The translations under genes were made by a program, and so were the position numbers. From NCBI GenBank assembly GCA_013041945.1, contig JABDRC010000217.1, positions 1-6,365 on the forward strand: DNA of 6,365 nucleotides. The letters run 5' to 3'. Below the pieces are notes generated by a model. It did not search any database and was not told the DNA's origin. It saw only the letters and a program-made list of their open reading frames with translations. The stretch is from Halobacteria archaeon (GTDB lineage: Bacteria > Pseudomonadota > Gammaproteobacteria > UBA9214). Positions 1 to 5,883 of the stretch are shown here, piece by piece (within the stretch, counting starts at the first letter, position 1; every line of letters begins with the position of its first letter).

Positions 1-491
1 ACCTGTACGACCAGGCCGGTATTCAGGGTGGCGGGCTTGGTGCGCGAGGAGGCCGAGGCCGCCTTCATGCCCGGCGCGGTCTCGGTGATTTCCAGTACCA
101 CGGTCGCAGGCAGATCGATGCCGAGGATGCGGTCGTCCGCGATCATGGCCAGGATGCCGTCGAGGTCCTCGCCCAGATAGTGCAATTCATCCTCGAGGTC
201 TGCCGTGCCGAGCGTGTACTGCTCGAAGGTTTCCCGGTCCATGAAGGTGCAGCCGTCACCGTCCTGGTAGAGAAACTGCACCGGGCGACGGCTGAAATCG
301 ACCGTGTCGACAGTCGCGTCGCCCTTGAAGCGGTTCTCGTATTTCTGTTTGGTGACGATATCGACGCCGCGCACCTTGTAGAGCGTGCTGCCGCTGCGCG
401 AGGAGGGACTCTGTACGTCCAGTTGCCTGACCAGGATACTGCGCCCGTCGATGTCGAGTACCAGGCCCTTCTTGAGATCACTGGCCTTCAT
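1..491 (-). CDS. efpL: Elongation factor P-like protein EfpL (YeiP), C-terminus cut off by window edge
   Basis: EF-P family translation factors bind the ribosome between the P and E sites and relieve stalling at proline-rich or other difficult motifs. Only about 163 residues are present, against roughly 190 for the family, so the end of the last OB domain lies outside the window. The N-terminal KOW-like domain starts MKASDLKKG. The loop that carries a modified lysine in canonical EF-P reads SPSSRSGSTLYK, with Arg32 at the tip, matching the unmodified Arg of EfpL/YeiP. The stretch TAPGMKAASASSRTKPATLNT (about residues 138-158) is the other family signature and separates it from plain EF-P. ATG at 491 matches the family N-terminus. 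No good Shine-Dalgarno is visible, but the start lies only 15 bases after the slyD stop, so translational coupling is likely (inference). Confidence 0.93.
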   Translation of the reverse strand, partial: MKASDLKKGLVLDIDGRSILVRQLDVQSPSSRSGSTLYKVRGVDIVTKQKYENRFKGDATVDTVDFSRRPVQFLYQDGDGCTFMDRETFEQYTLGTADLEDELHYLGEDLDGILAMIADDRILGIDLPATVVLEITETAPGMKAASASSRTKPATLNTGLVVQ

Positions 492-506
492 GACTGTGCG
501 GGATGA

Positions 507-992
507 TCAGCCGTGCTCGTGTTCGCCCGGGGCGTGCACGTGACCGTGCTCGATTTCTTCCGCGGTCGCCTCGCGGATCTCCATGATCTTGACCACGAAA
601 TTCAGTTGCACGCCGGCCAGCGGATGATTGCCGTCGACGGTGATGGTGTCGCCTTCAACCTTTGCGATCGTGACCATGACAGCATGTCCTTCCGGGCTTT
701 GCGCATGGAACTGCATGCCGGCCTCCAGTTCCTGCTCCGGCGGAAACATCTCGCGCGGGACATCCTGGACACGGTCTTCCTCGCGCGTGCCATAGCCTTC
801 CTCGGGCGCAATGGATACCGCGAGTTCATCGCCGGCCGCTTTGCCGGCCAGGGCGCTCTCCAGACCGGGGATGATGTTGCTGGCGCCGTGCAGGTAACAG
901 AAGCTGCCATCGTTTGACTGGTCGATGATATTTTCGTCGTTGTCCTTCAGGGTATAGGCAATGCTCACGACCCGGTTGTTTTCAATTTGCAT
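507..992 (-). CDS. slyD: FKBP-type peptidyl-prolyl isomerase / metallochaperone SlyD
   Basis: A cytoplasmic FKBP-fold proline isomerase and foldase; in enterobacteria SlyD also delivers nickel to hydrogenase maturation. The protein has 161 residues. It opens MQIENNRVVSIAYTLKD, the first FKBP strand. YLHGASNIIPGLESAL (about 34-49) forms the active-site region, EEGYG lies at about 65-69, and the insert-in-flap chaperone domain with VPREMFPPEQEL follows. The FKBP domain closes with VDGNHPLAG and a strand ending IMEIREATAEEIEHGH. The tail HGHVHAPGEHEHG is histidine-rich but shorter than the E. coli tail and lacks its cysteines, so metal capacity is probably reduced (inference). The open frame extends to 1058, but ATG at 992 is chosen because GGAGAG lies a proper distance upstream and it gives the family N-terminus. 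It is first in a likely operon with efpL. Confidence 0.95.
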   Translation of the reverse strand: MQIENNRVVSIAYTLKDNDENIIDQSNDGSFCYLHGASNIIPGLESALAGKAAGDELAVSIAPEEGYGTREEDRVQDVPREMFPPEQELEAGMQFHAQSPEGHAVMVTIAKVEGDTITVDGNHPLAGVQLNFVVKIMEIREATAEEIEHGHVHAPGEHEHG

Positions 993-1081
993 AGTCTCTC
1001 TCCATTCAGATGGTGTTCGGGTCCATGAGTGCCGCCCGTGTGGCGGGGATACTAGCACAGCAGGGTGGGGTATGCTTGGGT

Positions 1082-1381
1082 ATGGTGGAAATCGTAGCGG
1101 CGGGAGATCGCTTGGCTGACGCGGACTGGCAGGTATACATCATCCGGTGCACTGATAATTCACTGTACACCGGTATCACGCTCGACATCGACCGGCGTAT
1201 CGCGCAACACGGCAGCGCGCGCGGAGCGAAGTACTTTCGCGGCAAGCGGCCGGTAGAGGTGGTCTTCCTGGAGGGCGGACACACACGCAGTTCAGCCAGC
1301 CGGCGCGAGGCCACCATCAAGAAGCTGAGGCGCGCCGCCAAGCTGCGCCTGATCGAGACGAGCGGCGGCATGCCGGATTAA
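1082..1381 (+). CDS. Small GIY-YIG domain protein, YhbQ/UPF0213 type
   Basis: A single-domain GIY-YIG protein of 99 residues. The domain begins at Trp16. VYI (18-20) and YTG (29-31) are the two halves of the GIY-YIG signature, followed by the DIDRRIAQH helix with Arg38/Arg39 and His43, GAKYFRGKRPVEVVF, and Glu76 in RREATIKKL, the usual metal-binding glutamate position. All core nuclease positions therefore look intact. Members of this family are thought to be DNA endonucleases acting in repair, but the true substrate is not settled. The start is uncertain: ATG 1082 has only a G-rich stretch upstream, while TTG at 1112 has GGGAG five bases before it and would still keep the whole domain. It is divergent from slyD and convergent with the NYN gene. 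Confidence 0.88.
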   Translation: MVEIVAAGDRLADADWQVYIIRCTDNSLYTGITLDIDRRIAQHGSARGAKYFRGKRPVEVVFLEGGHTRSSASRREATIKKLRRAAKLRLIETSGGMPD

Positions 1382-1495
1382 CCTGCAGATTTGAGCGGTT
1401 TTCCGCGCCGTGGCCAGTCACTGGTGGTCCGGGCGATGCGCGAGGGCCGGCAGTGCGCGCGTGACGTTGATCCGGGACTTGCCGGTAACAGTGGC
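1382..1495. other. Convergent intergenic spacer, no clear terminator
   Basis: This is the 114-base gap between the 3' ends of the GIY-YIG gene and the NYN gene. A short palindrome (CCAGTCACTGG, near 1412-1422) is present, but no GC-rich hairpin followed by a T run is visible on either strand. No gene is supported here. Confidence 0.4.
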
Positions 1496-2056
1496 TTACC
1501 CGGACTTTGATTCCGGTGATTTGTCCTGCTGCTTGCCGCGCTGGCTTTTCTTGCGGGTGGTCTTCTTGGTCTCGAGGGTAAACCAGTCGTCACGGGTGAT
1601 TTCGTGCACGTAATCGGCCTCCCCGGTCAGCAGCTTCGAGGTGGTGGAGGGTACCGAGGCGATCTCCACGCGTACGCCCTCGGCCTTCAGGTGGCTGACG
1701 AGTTCCACGAAGTCCGAGTCGCCCGACATTATAATGATGGTGTCGACCTTGCTGGCCAGCTGGGTCGCCTTGATCGACAGGGGAATGTCCGCACTCTTGC
1801 GGCAGGGCCGTACCGAGCCGTGGTAGTTACTGTGCAGCCGCTCTTTCAGTTTCGAGGAAATCTGCTTGCCTTCGCGGAAGTAGACCAGTCGGTTGAGGCC
1901 GCGATTGCCCAGCAGGCGGGGCACCAGGGTGTCGAAGTTGAGCATGGTGTTCGGCTTGTTCGTTTCGGAGTGGATGCTGCGCTCGATATTGTTGCCGTCC
2001 ACCAGGATGGCGACTGACTGGCTGATGAGTACGGTTCCGTTTTCGGTGGCTGACAT
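1496..2056 (-). CDS. NYN domain protein (LabA/DUF88-like), putative ribonuclease
   Basis: NYN domains are PIN-like folds, usually metal-dependent RNases. The protein has 186 residues. After a short leader, strand SVAILVDGNN places Asp20 and Asn22/Asn23 of the first active-site motif. KSADIPLSIKA (87-97) supplies Asp90, and IIIMSGDSDFVELV (107-120) gives Asp113 and Asp115. VEIASVP and a DYVHEI strand complete the fold. A second acidic residue is often found six positions after the middle Asp in LabA-like proteins; here that position is Lys96. The C-terminal 25 residues are rich in Lys, Arg and Gln, probably disordered and nucleic-acid binding (inference). ATG 2056 is preferred because GGGATGA lies about eight bases upstream; the in-frame ATG at 2065 sits directly against that GGG. 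The RNA target is unknown, and the neighbours give no hint. Confidence 0.9.
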   Translation of the reverse strand: MSATENGTVLISQSVAILVDGNNIERSIHSETNKPNTMLNFDTLVPRLLGNRGLNRLVYFREGKQISSKLKERLHSNYHGSVRPCRKSADIPLSIKATQLASKVDTIIIMSGDSDFVELVSHLKAEGVRVEIASVPSTTSKLLTGEADYVHEITRDDWFTLETKKTTRKKSQRGKQQDKSPESKSG

Positions 2057-2077
2057 TGAATTCATCCCGTTGTTTGC

Positions 2078-2114
2078 AAAAAAACCGGCGCGGCATTGTA
2101 CAATGCCGCCGGTT
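2078..2114 (-). terminator. Terminator-like palindrome plus seven T in the NYN gene leader
   Basis: Positions 2091-2108 are a perfect 18-bp palindrome (CGGCATTGT / ACAATGCCG). It is extended by AACCGG (2083-2088) pairing with CCGGTT (2109-2114), with CG at 2089-2090 bulged. Read on the minus strand, the stem is followed directly by seven T (2084 down to 2078), the form of a Rho-independent terminator. It ends 21 bases upstream of the NYN start at 2056, so it would act as an attenuator of that gene or stop antisense transcripts leaving the CopD-family gene. The same palindrome contains TACAAT on both strands, so an operator or overlapping divergent -10 boxes is an alternative reading. Confidence 0.5.
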
Positions 2115-2150
2115 GCGACAGCATACACTGAATTAACAGGAGAATGTCTC

Positions 2151-2612
2151 ATGGGTGTTGCACTGTTACTGCACGTACTGGCCGTGGTTGTCTGGGTGGG
2201 CGGCATGTTTTTCGCCTACATGTTTCTGCGTCCGGTCGCGGCCAGCCAGCTGGAACCGCCAGCGCGGCTGAAGCTGTGGGCCGGTGTGTTCGGCCGGTTC
2301 TTCCCGTGGGTGTTTGTCTCGATCGCCATCATCCTCGCCACCGGGCTGTGGATGGTGCTGGCGGTGTTCGGCGGATTCGCTGCCTCCGGTCTGTATATCA
2401 ACCTGATGTTCGGACTCGGACTGGTCATGATGCTGATCTTCCTGCACGTGTTTTTCGCGCCGTACCGGCGACTGCGTACCGCCGTGGAGCAGGCGGACTG
2501 GCCGGCAGGCGGCAAACAGCTGGCGCAGATCCGCATCATGGTGGGCATCAATACGCTCCTCGGCCTGCTGGTAATCGCCATCGCCTCGGGTGGACGCTTC
2601 CTGCCGACCTGA
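2151..2612 (+). CDS. CopD-family integral membrane protein
   Basis: A 153-residue protein made almost entirely of membrane helices, at roughly residues 4-26, 50-75, 82-104 and 127-147. The first helix carries LLHVLAVVVWVGGMFF, with His8, Trp15 and Gly17-Gly18, the hallmark of small CopD-like proteins; His99 lies in the third helix. CopD proteins sit in the inner membrane and are linked to copper handling, but small stand-alone members like this are mostly uncharacterised, so a copper role is an inference. ATG 2151 has AGGAGA seven bases upstream, which decides the start; longer upstream open frames are not coding. It is divergent from the NYN gene. No copper chaperone or CopC gene is nearby. 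Confidence 0.87.
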   Translation: MGVALLLHVLAVVVWVGGMFFAYMFLRPVAASQLEPPARLKLWAGVFGRFFPWVFVSIAIILATGLWMVLAVFGGFAASGLYINLMFGLGLVMMLIFLHVFFAPYRRLRTAVEQADWPAGGKQLAQIRIMVGINTLLGLLVIAIASGGRFLPT

Positions 2613-2648
2613 TGCGAACGGTGCGGGGCTTGCACGAGTGCAGTCTGC

Positions 2649-2688
2649 CATCTACATTGATAGGGTAGCCTGAATTTGTACGTAGATG
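2649..2688. promoter_or_regulatory. Inverted repeat CATCTAC...GTAGATG upstream of the DsrC-like gene
   Basis: CATCTAC (2649-2655) and GTAGATG (2682-2688) are perfect 7-bp inverted repeats separated by 26 bases, within the 95-base gap before the DsrC/TusE-like gene. The spacer contains TTGATA (2657-2662), which resembles a -35 box, but no convincing -10 follows at normal spacing. It could be an operator or a leader hairpin; chance is also possible. Confidence 0.22.
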
Positions 2689-2707
2689 CGGGCAATCACA
2701 AGGGGGC

Positions 2708-3055
2708 ATGAAAGTGGCGGAAATACAATCAAACAACGATGCGTCAACCGGTTTTCCATTTGCACCGACAGGCTGGTCACCGGACCAGGCCGCCGCGGCC
2801 GCCGGCCTGGAGCCAAACGACAGTCACTGGGACGCAGTCAGGGCCCTGCAGGAGTATTTTGCGCGTCACGACGACGGGCAGGGTATCAACATGCGCGAAC
2901 TGCATGATGCACTGGATGAGAAATTCCATGACAGCGGCGGTATGAAATTCCTGTACAAGCTGTTTCCCGCCGGTCCGGTTGCACAGGGTTGCCGACTGGC
3001 GGGGCTGGAACCACCGGCCGGCAGTATTGATACCGGCTTCGGGAGTGTCCAGTAA
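2708..3055 (+). CDS. TusE/DsrC/DsvC family sulfur-relay-like protein lacking the penultimate cysteine
   Basis: DsrC-family proteins carry sulfur on C-terminal cysteines, either as the substrate of dissimilatory sulfite reductase (DsrC) or in tRNA thiolation (TusE). The 115-residue protein shows the family core: HWDAVRALQEYF at about 40-51, a helix around RELHDALDEKF, then KFLYKLFPAGPVAQGCRLAGL. Cys95 matches the inner conserved cysteine of DsrC (CysB). Eleven residues on, where the near-terminal cysteine (CysA) is expected, there is Ser106, and the protein continues nine residues past it instead of ending. It is therefore unlikely to work as an ordinary TusE or DsrC. The start is uncertain: AGGGGG ends one base before ATG 2708, but seven bases before the in-frame GTG at 2714, which fits better. 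The DUF924 gene follows seven bases after its stop. No dsr or tusBCD genes are present in the window. Confidence 0.85.
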   Translation: MKVAEIQSNNDASTGFPFAPTGWSPDQAAAAAGLEPNDSHWDAVRALQEYFARHDDGQGINMRELHDALDEKFHDSGGMKFLYKLFPAGPVAQGCRLAGLEPPAGSIDTGFGSVQ

Positions 3056-3062
3056 CGCCCGA

Positions 3063-3605
3063 ATGCAACCGCAGGAGGCGCTCGAGTTCTGGTTTGCGCA
3101 GGAGTCGCGTGAACGCTGGTTCAACTCGACGCCGGCGTTTGATGCGGCCGTCCGGTCCCGCTTCGAGGCCACCTGGGAGCAGGCACGCGACGGTCAGCTG
3201 GCCGGCTGGGAGGCGAGCCCCGAGGGTGCACTGGCACTGGTCATCGTGCTGGACCAGTTTCCACTGAACATGTATCGCGGGCAGGCGCTGCGTCACAGCA
3301 CCGAGGCGCTGTCGCGCGCCGTCGCTGCACGCGCCATTGACAGGGGGTTTGACCACAGGTTGCCGAAGGACAGGCTGGCCTTTCTTTACCTGCCCTATAT
3401 GCACAGTGAGTCACTGGCCGACCAGGACCGCTCGGTGGAATTGTTCGAACAGGCCGGCCTGGACGCCAACCTCGGGTTTGCCCGTCATCACCGCGACATC
3501 GTGCGCCGCTTCGGGCGCTTTCCGCACCGCAATATCACGCTTGACCGCGACAGTACGCCCGAAGAGCTTGCCTGGCTGGCTTCGCCTGAAGCGTTCAATC
3601 CCTGA
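3063..3605 (+). CDS. DUF924 family protein
   Basis: A conserved cytoplasmic protein of unknown function, 180 residues, close to full family length. Diagnostic blocks in order are EFWF at 8-11 and RWF at 18-20, LDQFPLNMYRG (63-73), YLPYMHSESL (109-118), FGRFPHRN (150-157) and STPEELAWL (164-172). The family is predicted all-alpha and TPR-like; no enzymatic role is established, and I do not assign one. ATG 3063 matches the usual N-terminus (QEALEFWF) and lies seven bases after the stop of the DsrC-like gene, so co-transcription is likely. No clear Shine-Dalgarno precedes it. The 3' end overlaps the 3' end of tcdA on the opposite strand by 11 bases. Confidence 0.92.
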   Translation: MQPQEALEFWFAQESRERWFNSTPAFDAAVRSRFEATWEQARDGQLAGWEASPEGALALVIVLDQFPLNMYRGQALRHSTEALSRAVAARAIDRGFDHRLPKDRLAFLYLPYMHSESLADQDRSVELFEQAGLDANLGFARHHRDIVRRFGRFPHRNITLDRDSTPEELAWLASPEAFNP

Positions 3606-4383
3606 CCGGTTCGGTCAGCTTTCCCAGCACGTGGGCCGCTGCCGCCAGGCCGAAGCTGGCCGTGACCGGCATGGCCGAGCCGAGCCCGCCGGCGCAGCTC
3701 AGGCCGCCGGCAGCGGCATTGACCGGTTTGGCCGGGCTCACACCACCGTCTTCTGCCGGAAACAGCGGCTGTTCCTCTGAATAAACGCACGGGATATCGA
3801 AGCGCCGCCTGGGGTTGGTCGGAAAGTTATAGTCATAACGCAGCAGTTTGCGCGTCTTCGACAACAGGGCGTCATGTTCGGTCCGGCTGAGGTCCGCCAC
3901 GCGAATACGGGTCGGGTCGCGCTGCCCGCCGGCCCCGCCGACGGTGACCAGTTTCAGCTTGTTGCGTTTGCAATATGCGATCAGTCGCGCCTTGATGCGA
4001 AAGCCGTCGACACAGTCGATGAGGTAGTCGAAGCCGCGGCCAAGCAGGGTTTCCATGTTGTCGGCCGTCAGGAATTCCTCGACTGCATGCACCCGGCAGT
4101 CCGTGTTGATGGCGTGTATCCGCTCCGCCATGACCTGTACCTTGGCCATGCCAAGCGTGTCGGTCAGTGCCGGCAACTGGCGGTTGATGTTCGATTCGGC
4201 CACGTGGTCGAGGTCGATCAGCGTGAGCGTGCCGACCGCCGAGCGTGCCAGCGCCTCGGCGGCCCAGGAGCCGACGCCGCCGATACCGAGCACGCACACA
4301 TGCGCCTGCTGCAGGCGATGCAGGCCGGCGTCGCCGTACAGGCGGCTGATGCCGCCGAAGCGTCGTGTGCTGTCTGCTGTCAT
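3595..4383 (-). CDS. tcdA: tRNA threonylcarbamoyladenosine dehydratase TcdA (CsdL/YgdL)
   Basis: An E1-like enzyme that uses ATP to dehydrate t6A37 to cyclic ct6A in ANN-decoding tRNAs. The 262 residues are normal for the family. The N-terminus RRFGGISRLYG is typical. The nucleotide-binding loop GIGGVGSWAAEALAR lies at 33-47, followed by the acidic pair in IDLDH (Asp57, Asp59), the adenylation motif NINRQ (65-69), Lys81, and IDCVDG with Asp126. GGAGGQRDPTRI (149-160) and PCVYSEE with Cys199 are strongly TcdA-like. No CsdA/CsdE partner is present locally. ATG 4383 is the only sensible start and lacks a Shine-Dalgarno, which fits the very close upstream promoter candidate. It is divergent from the TatD-family gene with a 61-base gap. 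Confidence 0.96.
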   Translation of the reverse strand: MTADSTRRFGGISRLYGDAGLHRLQQAHVCVLGIGGVGSWAAEALARSAVGTLTLIDLDHVAESNINRQLPALTDTLGMAKVQVMAERIHAINTDCRVHAVEEFLTADNMETLLGRGFDYLIDCVDGFRIKARLIAYCKRNKLKLVTVGGAGGQRDPTRIRVADLSRTEHDALLSKTRKLLRYDYNFPTNPRRRFDIPCVYSEEQPLFPAEDGGVSPAKPVNAAAGGLSCAGGLGSAMPVTASFGLAAAAHVLGKLTEPVRD

Positions 4384-4391
4384 GGGGCGGC

Positions 4392-4400
4392 AACATACCA
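4392..4400 (-). promoter_or_regulatory. Candidate extended -10 element for tcdA
   Basis: On the minus strand TGGTATGTT forms a TGn-extended -10 box (TATGTT at 4397-4392). Eight bases separate it from the tcdA ATG, so transcription would begin at or within a few bases of the start codon, giving a leaderless or nearly leaderless mRNA. This agrees with the missing Shine-Dalgarno. No strong -35 is seen at normal spacing, so this is a weak call. Confidence 0.25.
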
Positions 4401-4444
4401 GAAATCCACTGTGTTTGAGGCAACTATCGGCATAGAATGAACAT

Positions 4445-5242
4445 ATGGAACTGATCGACAGCCACTGTCACCTCGACCTGCCGGCCTTCGATGCCGACCG
4501 TGCGGCGGTGATTGCGCGCAGCCGTGCCAGCGGCGTGAGCGGGTTTGTCGTACCGGGGGTGCAGGCCTCCGGGTGGGAGCCGTTGTGGCAGTTGAGCCGG
4601 CAGGTGCCGGACCTGTACCCGGCCTTCGGTCTGCACCCGGTGTACCTCGAGCAGCATGACCCGGATGACGTGGCCCTGCTGGAAACGATGCTTGCCGGCA
4701 GGCGGCCGGTGGCCATCGGCGAGATCGGGCTCGACCTGCACGTCAGGGGGCTCGACCCCGACCGCCAGCAGGCCCTGTTCGAGGCGCAGCTGGCAATCGC
4801 ACGCAGCGCGGAGCTGCCGGTGATTTTACATGTCCTGAAGGCGCATGACCGGGTGCTGTCCACGCTGCAGCGCATCCGCGTGTCCGGCGGAATCGTGCAT
4901 GCCTTCAACGGCAGCCTGCAACAGGCGCAGCGCTACATCGAGCTGGGTTTCAGTTTCGGCTTCGGCGGCATGCTGACATTCGAGCGTTCCAGCAAGTTGC
5001 GTGCACTGGCACGCGAGCTGCCGCTGGCATCGATTGTGCTCGAGACCGACGCCCCCGACATGACCGTGATGCAGCATCGCGGCGAGCGCAACAGTCCGGA
5101 GTATCTGCCTTACTGCCTGGCGGCCCTGGCCGGGGTGCGGGATACGGACCCCGATGCAATCGCGCGCGCCACGACGCAAAACGTACGCGCCCTGCTTGGC
5201 TTGCCGGAGTGGCGACAGCAGCACAGTGATGCGGTGCATTGA
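4445..5242 (+). CDS. yjjV: TatD-family metal-dependent hydrolase, YjjV type
   Basis: A TIM-barrel amidohydrolase-superfamily enzyme; TatD relatives are metal-dependent DNases or exonucleases in repair and quality control, and the exact substrate of YjjV-type members is unsettled. The 265 residues match the family. Metal ligands are all present: His7 and His9 in DSHCHLD, Glu93 in GEIGLDL, His129 in PVILHVLKAHD, His152 in IVHAFNGSLQQA, and Asp202 in LETDAPDM. GLHP lies at 62-65. The FNGSLQQA and FGFGGMLTFERSSK segments resemble YjjV more than TatD or YcfH. ATG 4445 gives the expected MELIDSHCH start; the ribosome site is weak. It is divergent from tcdA, and the DUF2905 and cupin genes follow on the same strand, possibly co-transcribed. 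Confidence 0.94.
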   Translation: MELIDSHCHLDLPAFDADRAAVIARSRASGVSGFVVPGVQASGWEPLWQLSRQVPDLYPAFGLHPVYLEQHDPDDVALLETMLAGRRPVAIGEIGLDLHVRGLDPDRQQALFEAQLAIARSAELPVILHVLKAHDRVLSTLQRIRVSGGIVHAFNGSLQQAQRYIELGFSFGFGGMLTFERSSKLRALARELPLASIVLETDAPDMTVMQHRGERNSPEYLPYCLAALAGVRDTDPDAIARATTQNVRALLGLPEWRQQHSDAVH

Positions 5243-5376
5243 ATGCCACACGACGGTTCTGTTGCGGCACCACGCAGGTCCCGGTCCTCATGGCACGGAT
5301 CAGCGGTATTCGCCCGCGGTTCGAACGACGCCATCCTGCGACCTGGTTGCGCGGGATTGCTGCTTGGCTGACAGCC

Positions 5377-5586
5377 ATGGGTAAACTGCTCATCATCATC
5401 GGGCTGGTCATCGTGGTGGCAGGGCTGGCGCTGCAGTTCGCGCCGGGCCTGTTCGGCTGGTTCGGGCACCTCCCGGGTGACATCCGCCGGGAAGGTGAAC
5501 ACGGCACGCTGTTTATACCGGTCACCTCCATGATCGTGGTCAGTATCATTGCCAGCATCGTTATCAGCCTGTTTTTCAGGCGCTAG
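5377..5586 (+). CDS. DUF2905 family small membrane protein
   Basis: A 69-residue protein with two membrane helices (about 3-25 and 47-67) joined by a short loop. The junction GWFGHLPGDIRREGEHGTLF is the family signature, with the invariant-looking LPGDIR. The function of DUF2905 is unknown. ATG 5377 gives the normal family length. The frame stays open back to a TTG overlapping the yjjV stop, but that 46-residue extension is Arg-rich and unlike the family, so I reject it. No Shine-Dalgarno is evident; GGCTGACAGCC just before the ATG could form a small hairpin. The 134-base gap after yjjV holds no gene that I can support. The cupin gene starts 24 bases downstream, suggesting an operon. Confidence 0.85.
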   Translation: MGKLLIIIGLVIVVAGLALQFAPGLFGWFGHLPGDIRREGEHGTLFIPVTSMIVVSIIASIVISLFFRR

Positions 5587-5610
5587 CCGACAGGTCGCAG
5601 GGGGAGCATT

Positions 5611-5883
5611 ATGGAAATCGTAATCGAGCACAAACTGAAACGTTCGCAACTCGATGCACTGGGTGTCTTCGACTGGCCGGTGTGGGAGAAGGAGGTCTCA
5701 CGCTTCGACTGGACCTATGATACACAGGAGACCTGTTACCTCATTGCGGGCAGCGTAACGGTCACACCGGAAGGGGGTGCGCCGGTTAACATCACGACCG
5801 GCGACTACGTGATCTTCCCCGCCGGCATGTCCTGTGTCTGGGATATCAGTGAGCCGGTCTCGAAACACTACCGGTTCGGTTGA
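5611..5883 (+). CDS. Small cupin-domain protein (cupin_3/DUF861 type)
   Basis: A 90-residue single cupin domain. The barrel is visible as RFDWTYDTQETCYLIAGSVTV (about 31-51), then a turn with PEGGAPVNITTGDYVIFPAGMSC (53-75) and a closing WDISEPVSKHYRF. In classical cupins motif 1 carries HxH...E and motif 2 a His; here only Glu40 and Gly47 of motif 1 are kept, and Cys75 stands near the motif 2 His position. Similar sparse patterns are common in this small subfamily, so it is not necessarily broken. The substrate is unknown. The start is well supported: GGGGGAG lies six bases before ATG 5611. Its position behind the DUF2905 gene suggests co-expression but gives no functional clue. Confidence 0.88.
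   Translation: MEIVIEHKLKRSQLDALGVFDWPVWEKEVSRFDWTYDTQETCYLIAGSVTVTPEGGAPVNITTGDYVIFPAGMSCVWDISEPVSKHYRFG

Noticed and set aside
2166..2651. Long minus-strand open frames opposite the CopD-family gene
   Set aside because: Composition is typical of antisense frames in GC-rich coding DNA (rich in Arg, His, Pro, Gln), with no family resemblance and no ribosome site.
3872..4440. Plus-strand and alternative-frame open frames across tcdA
   Set aside because: tcdA has full-length diagnostic motifs in its own frame; the others are shadows.
5318..5326. GGTTCGAAC resembling a tRNA T-loop in the gap after yjjV
   Set aside because: The flanking bases do not form the 5-bp T stem on either strand and no acceptor, D or anticodon arms are present.
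4950..5649. Long minus-strand open frames opposite yjjV and the DUF2905 gene
   Set aside because: They run antisense to well-supported genes, are Arg/Ser/Pro-rich and match no family I recognise.
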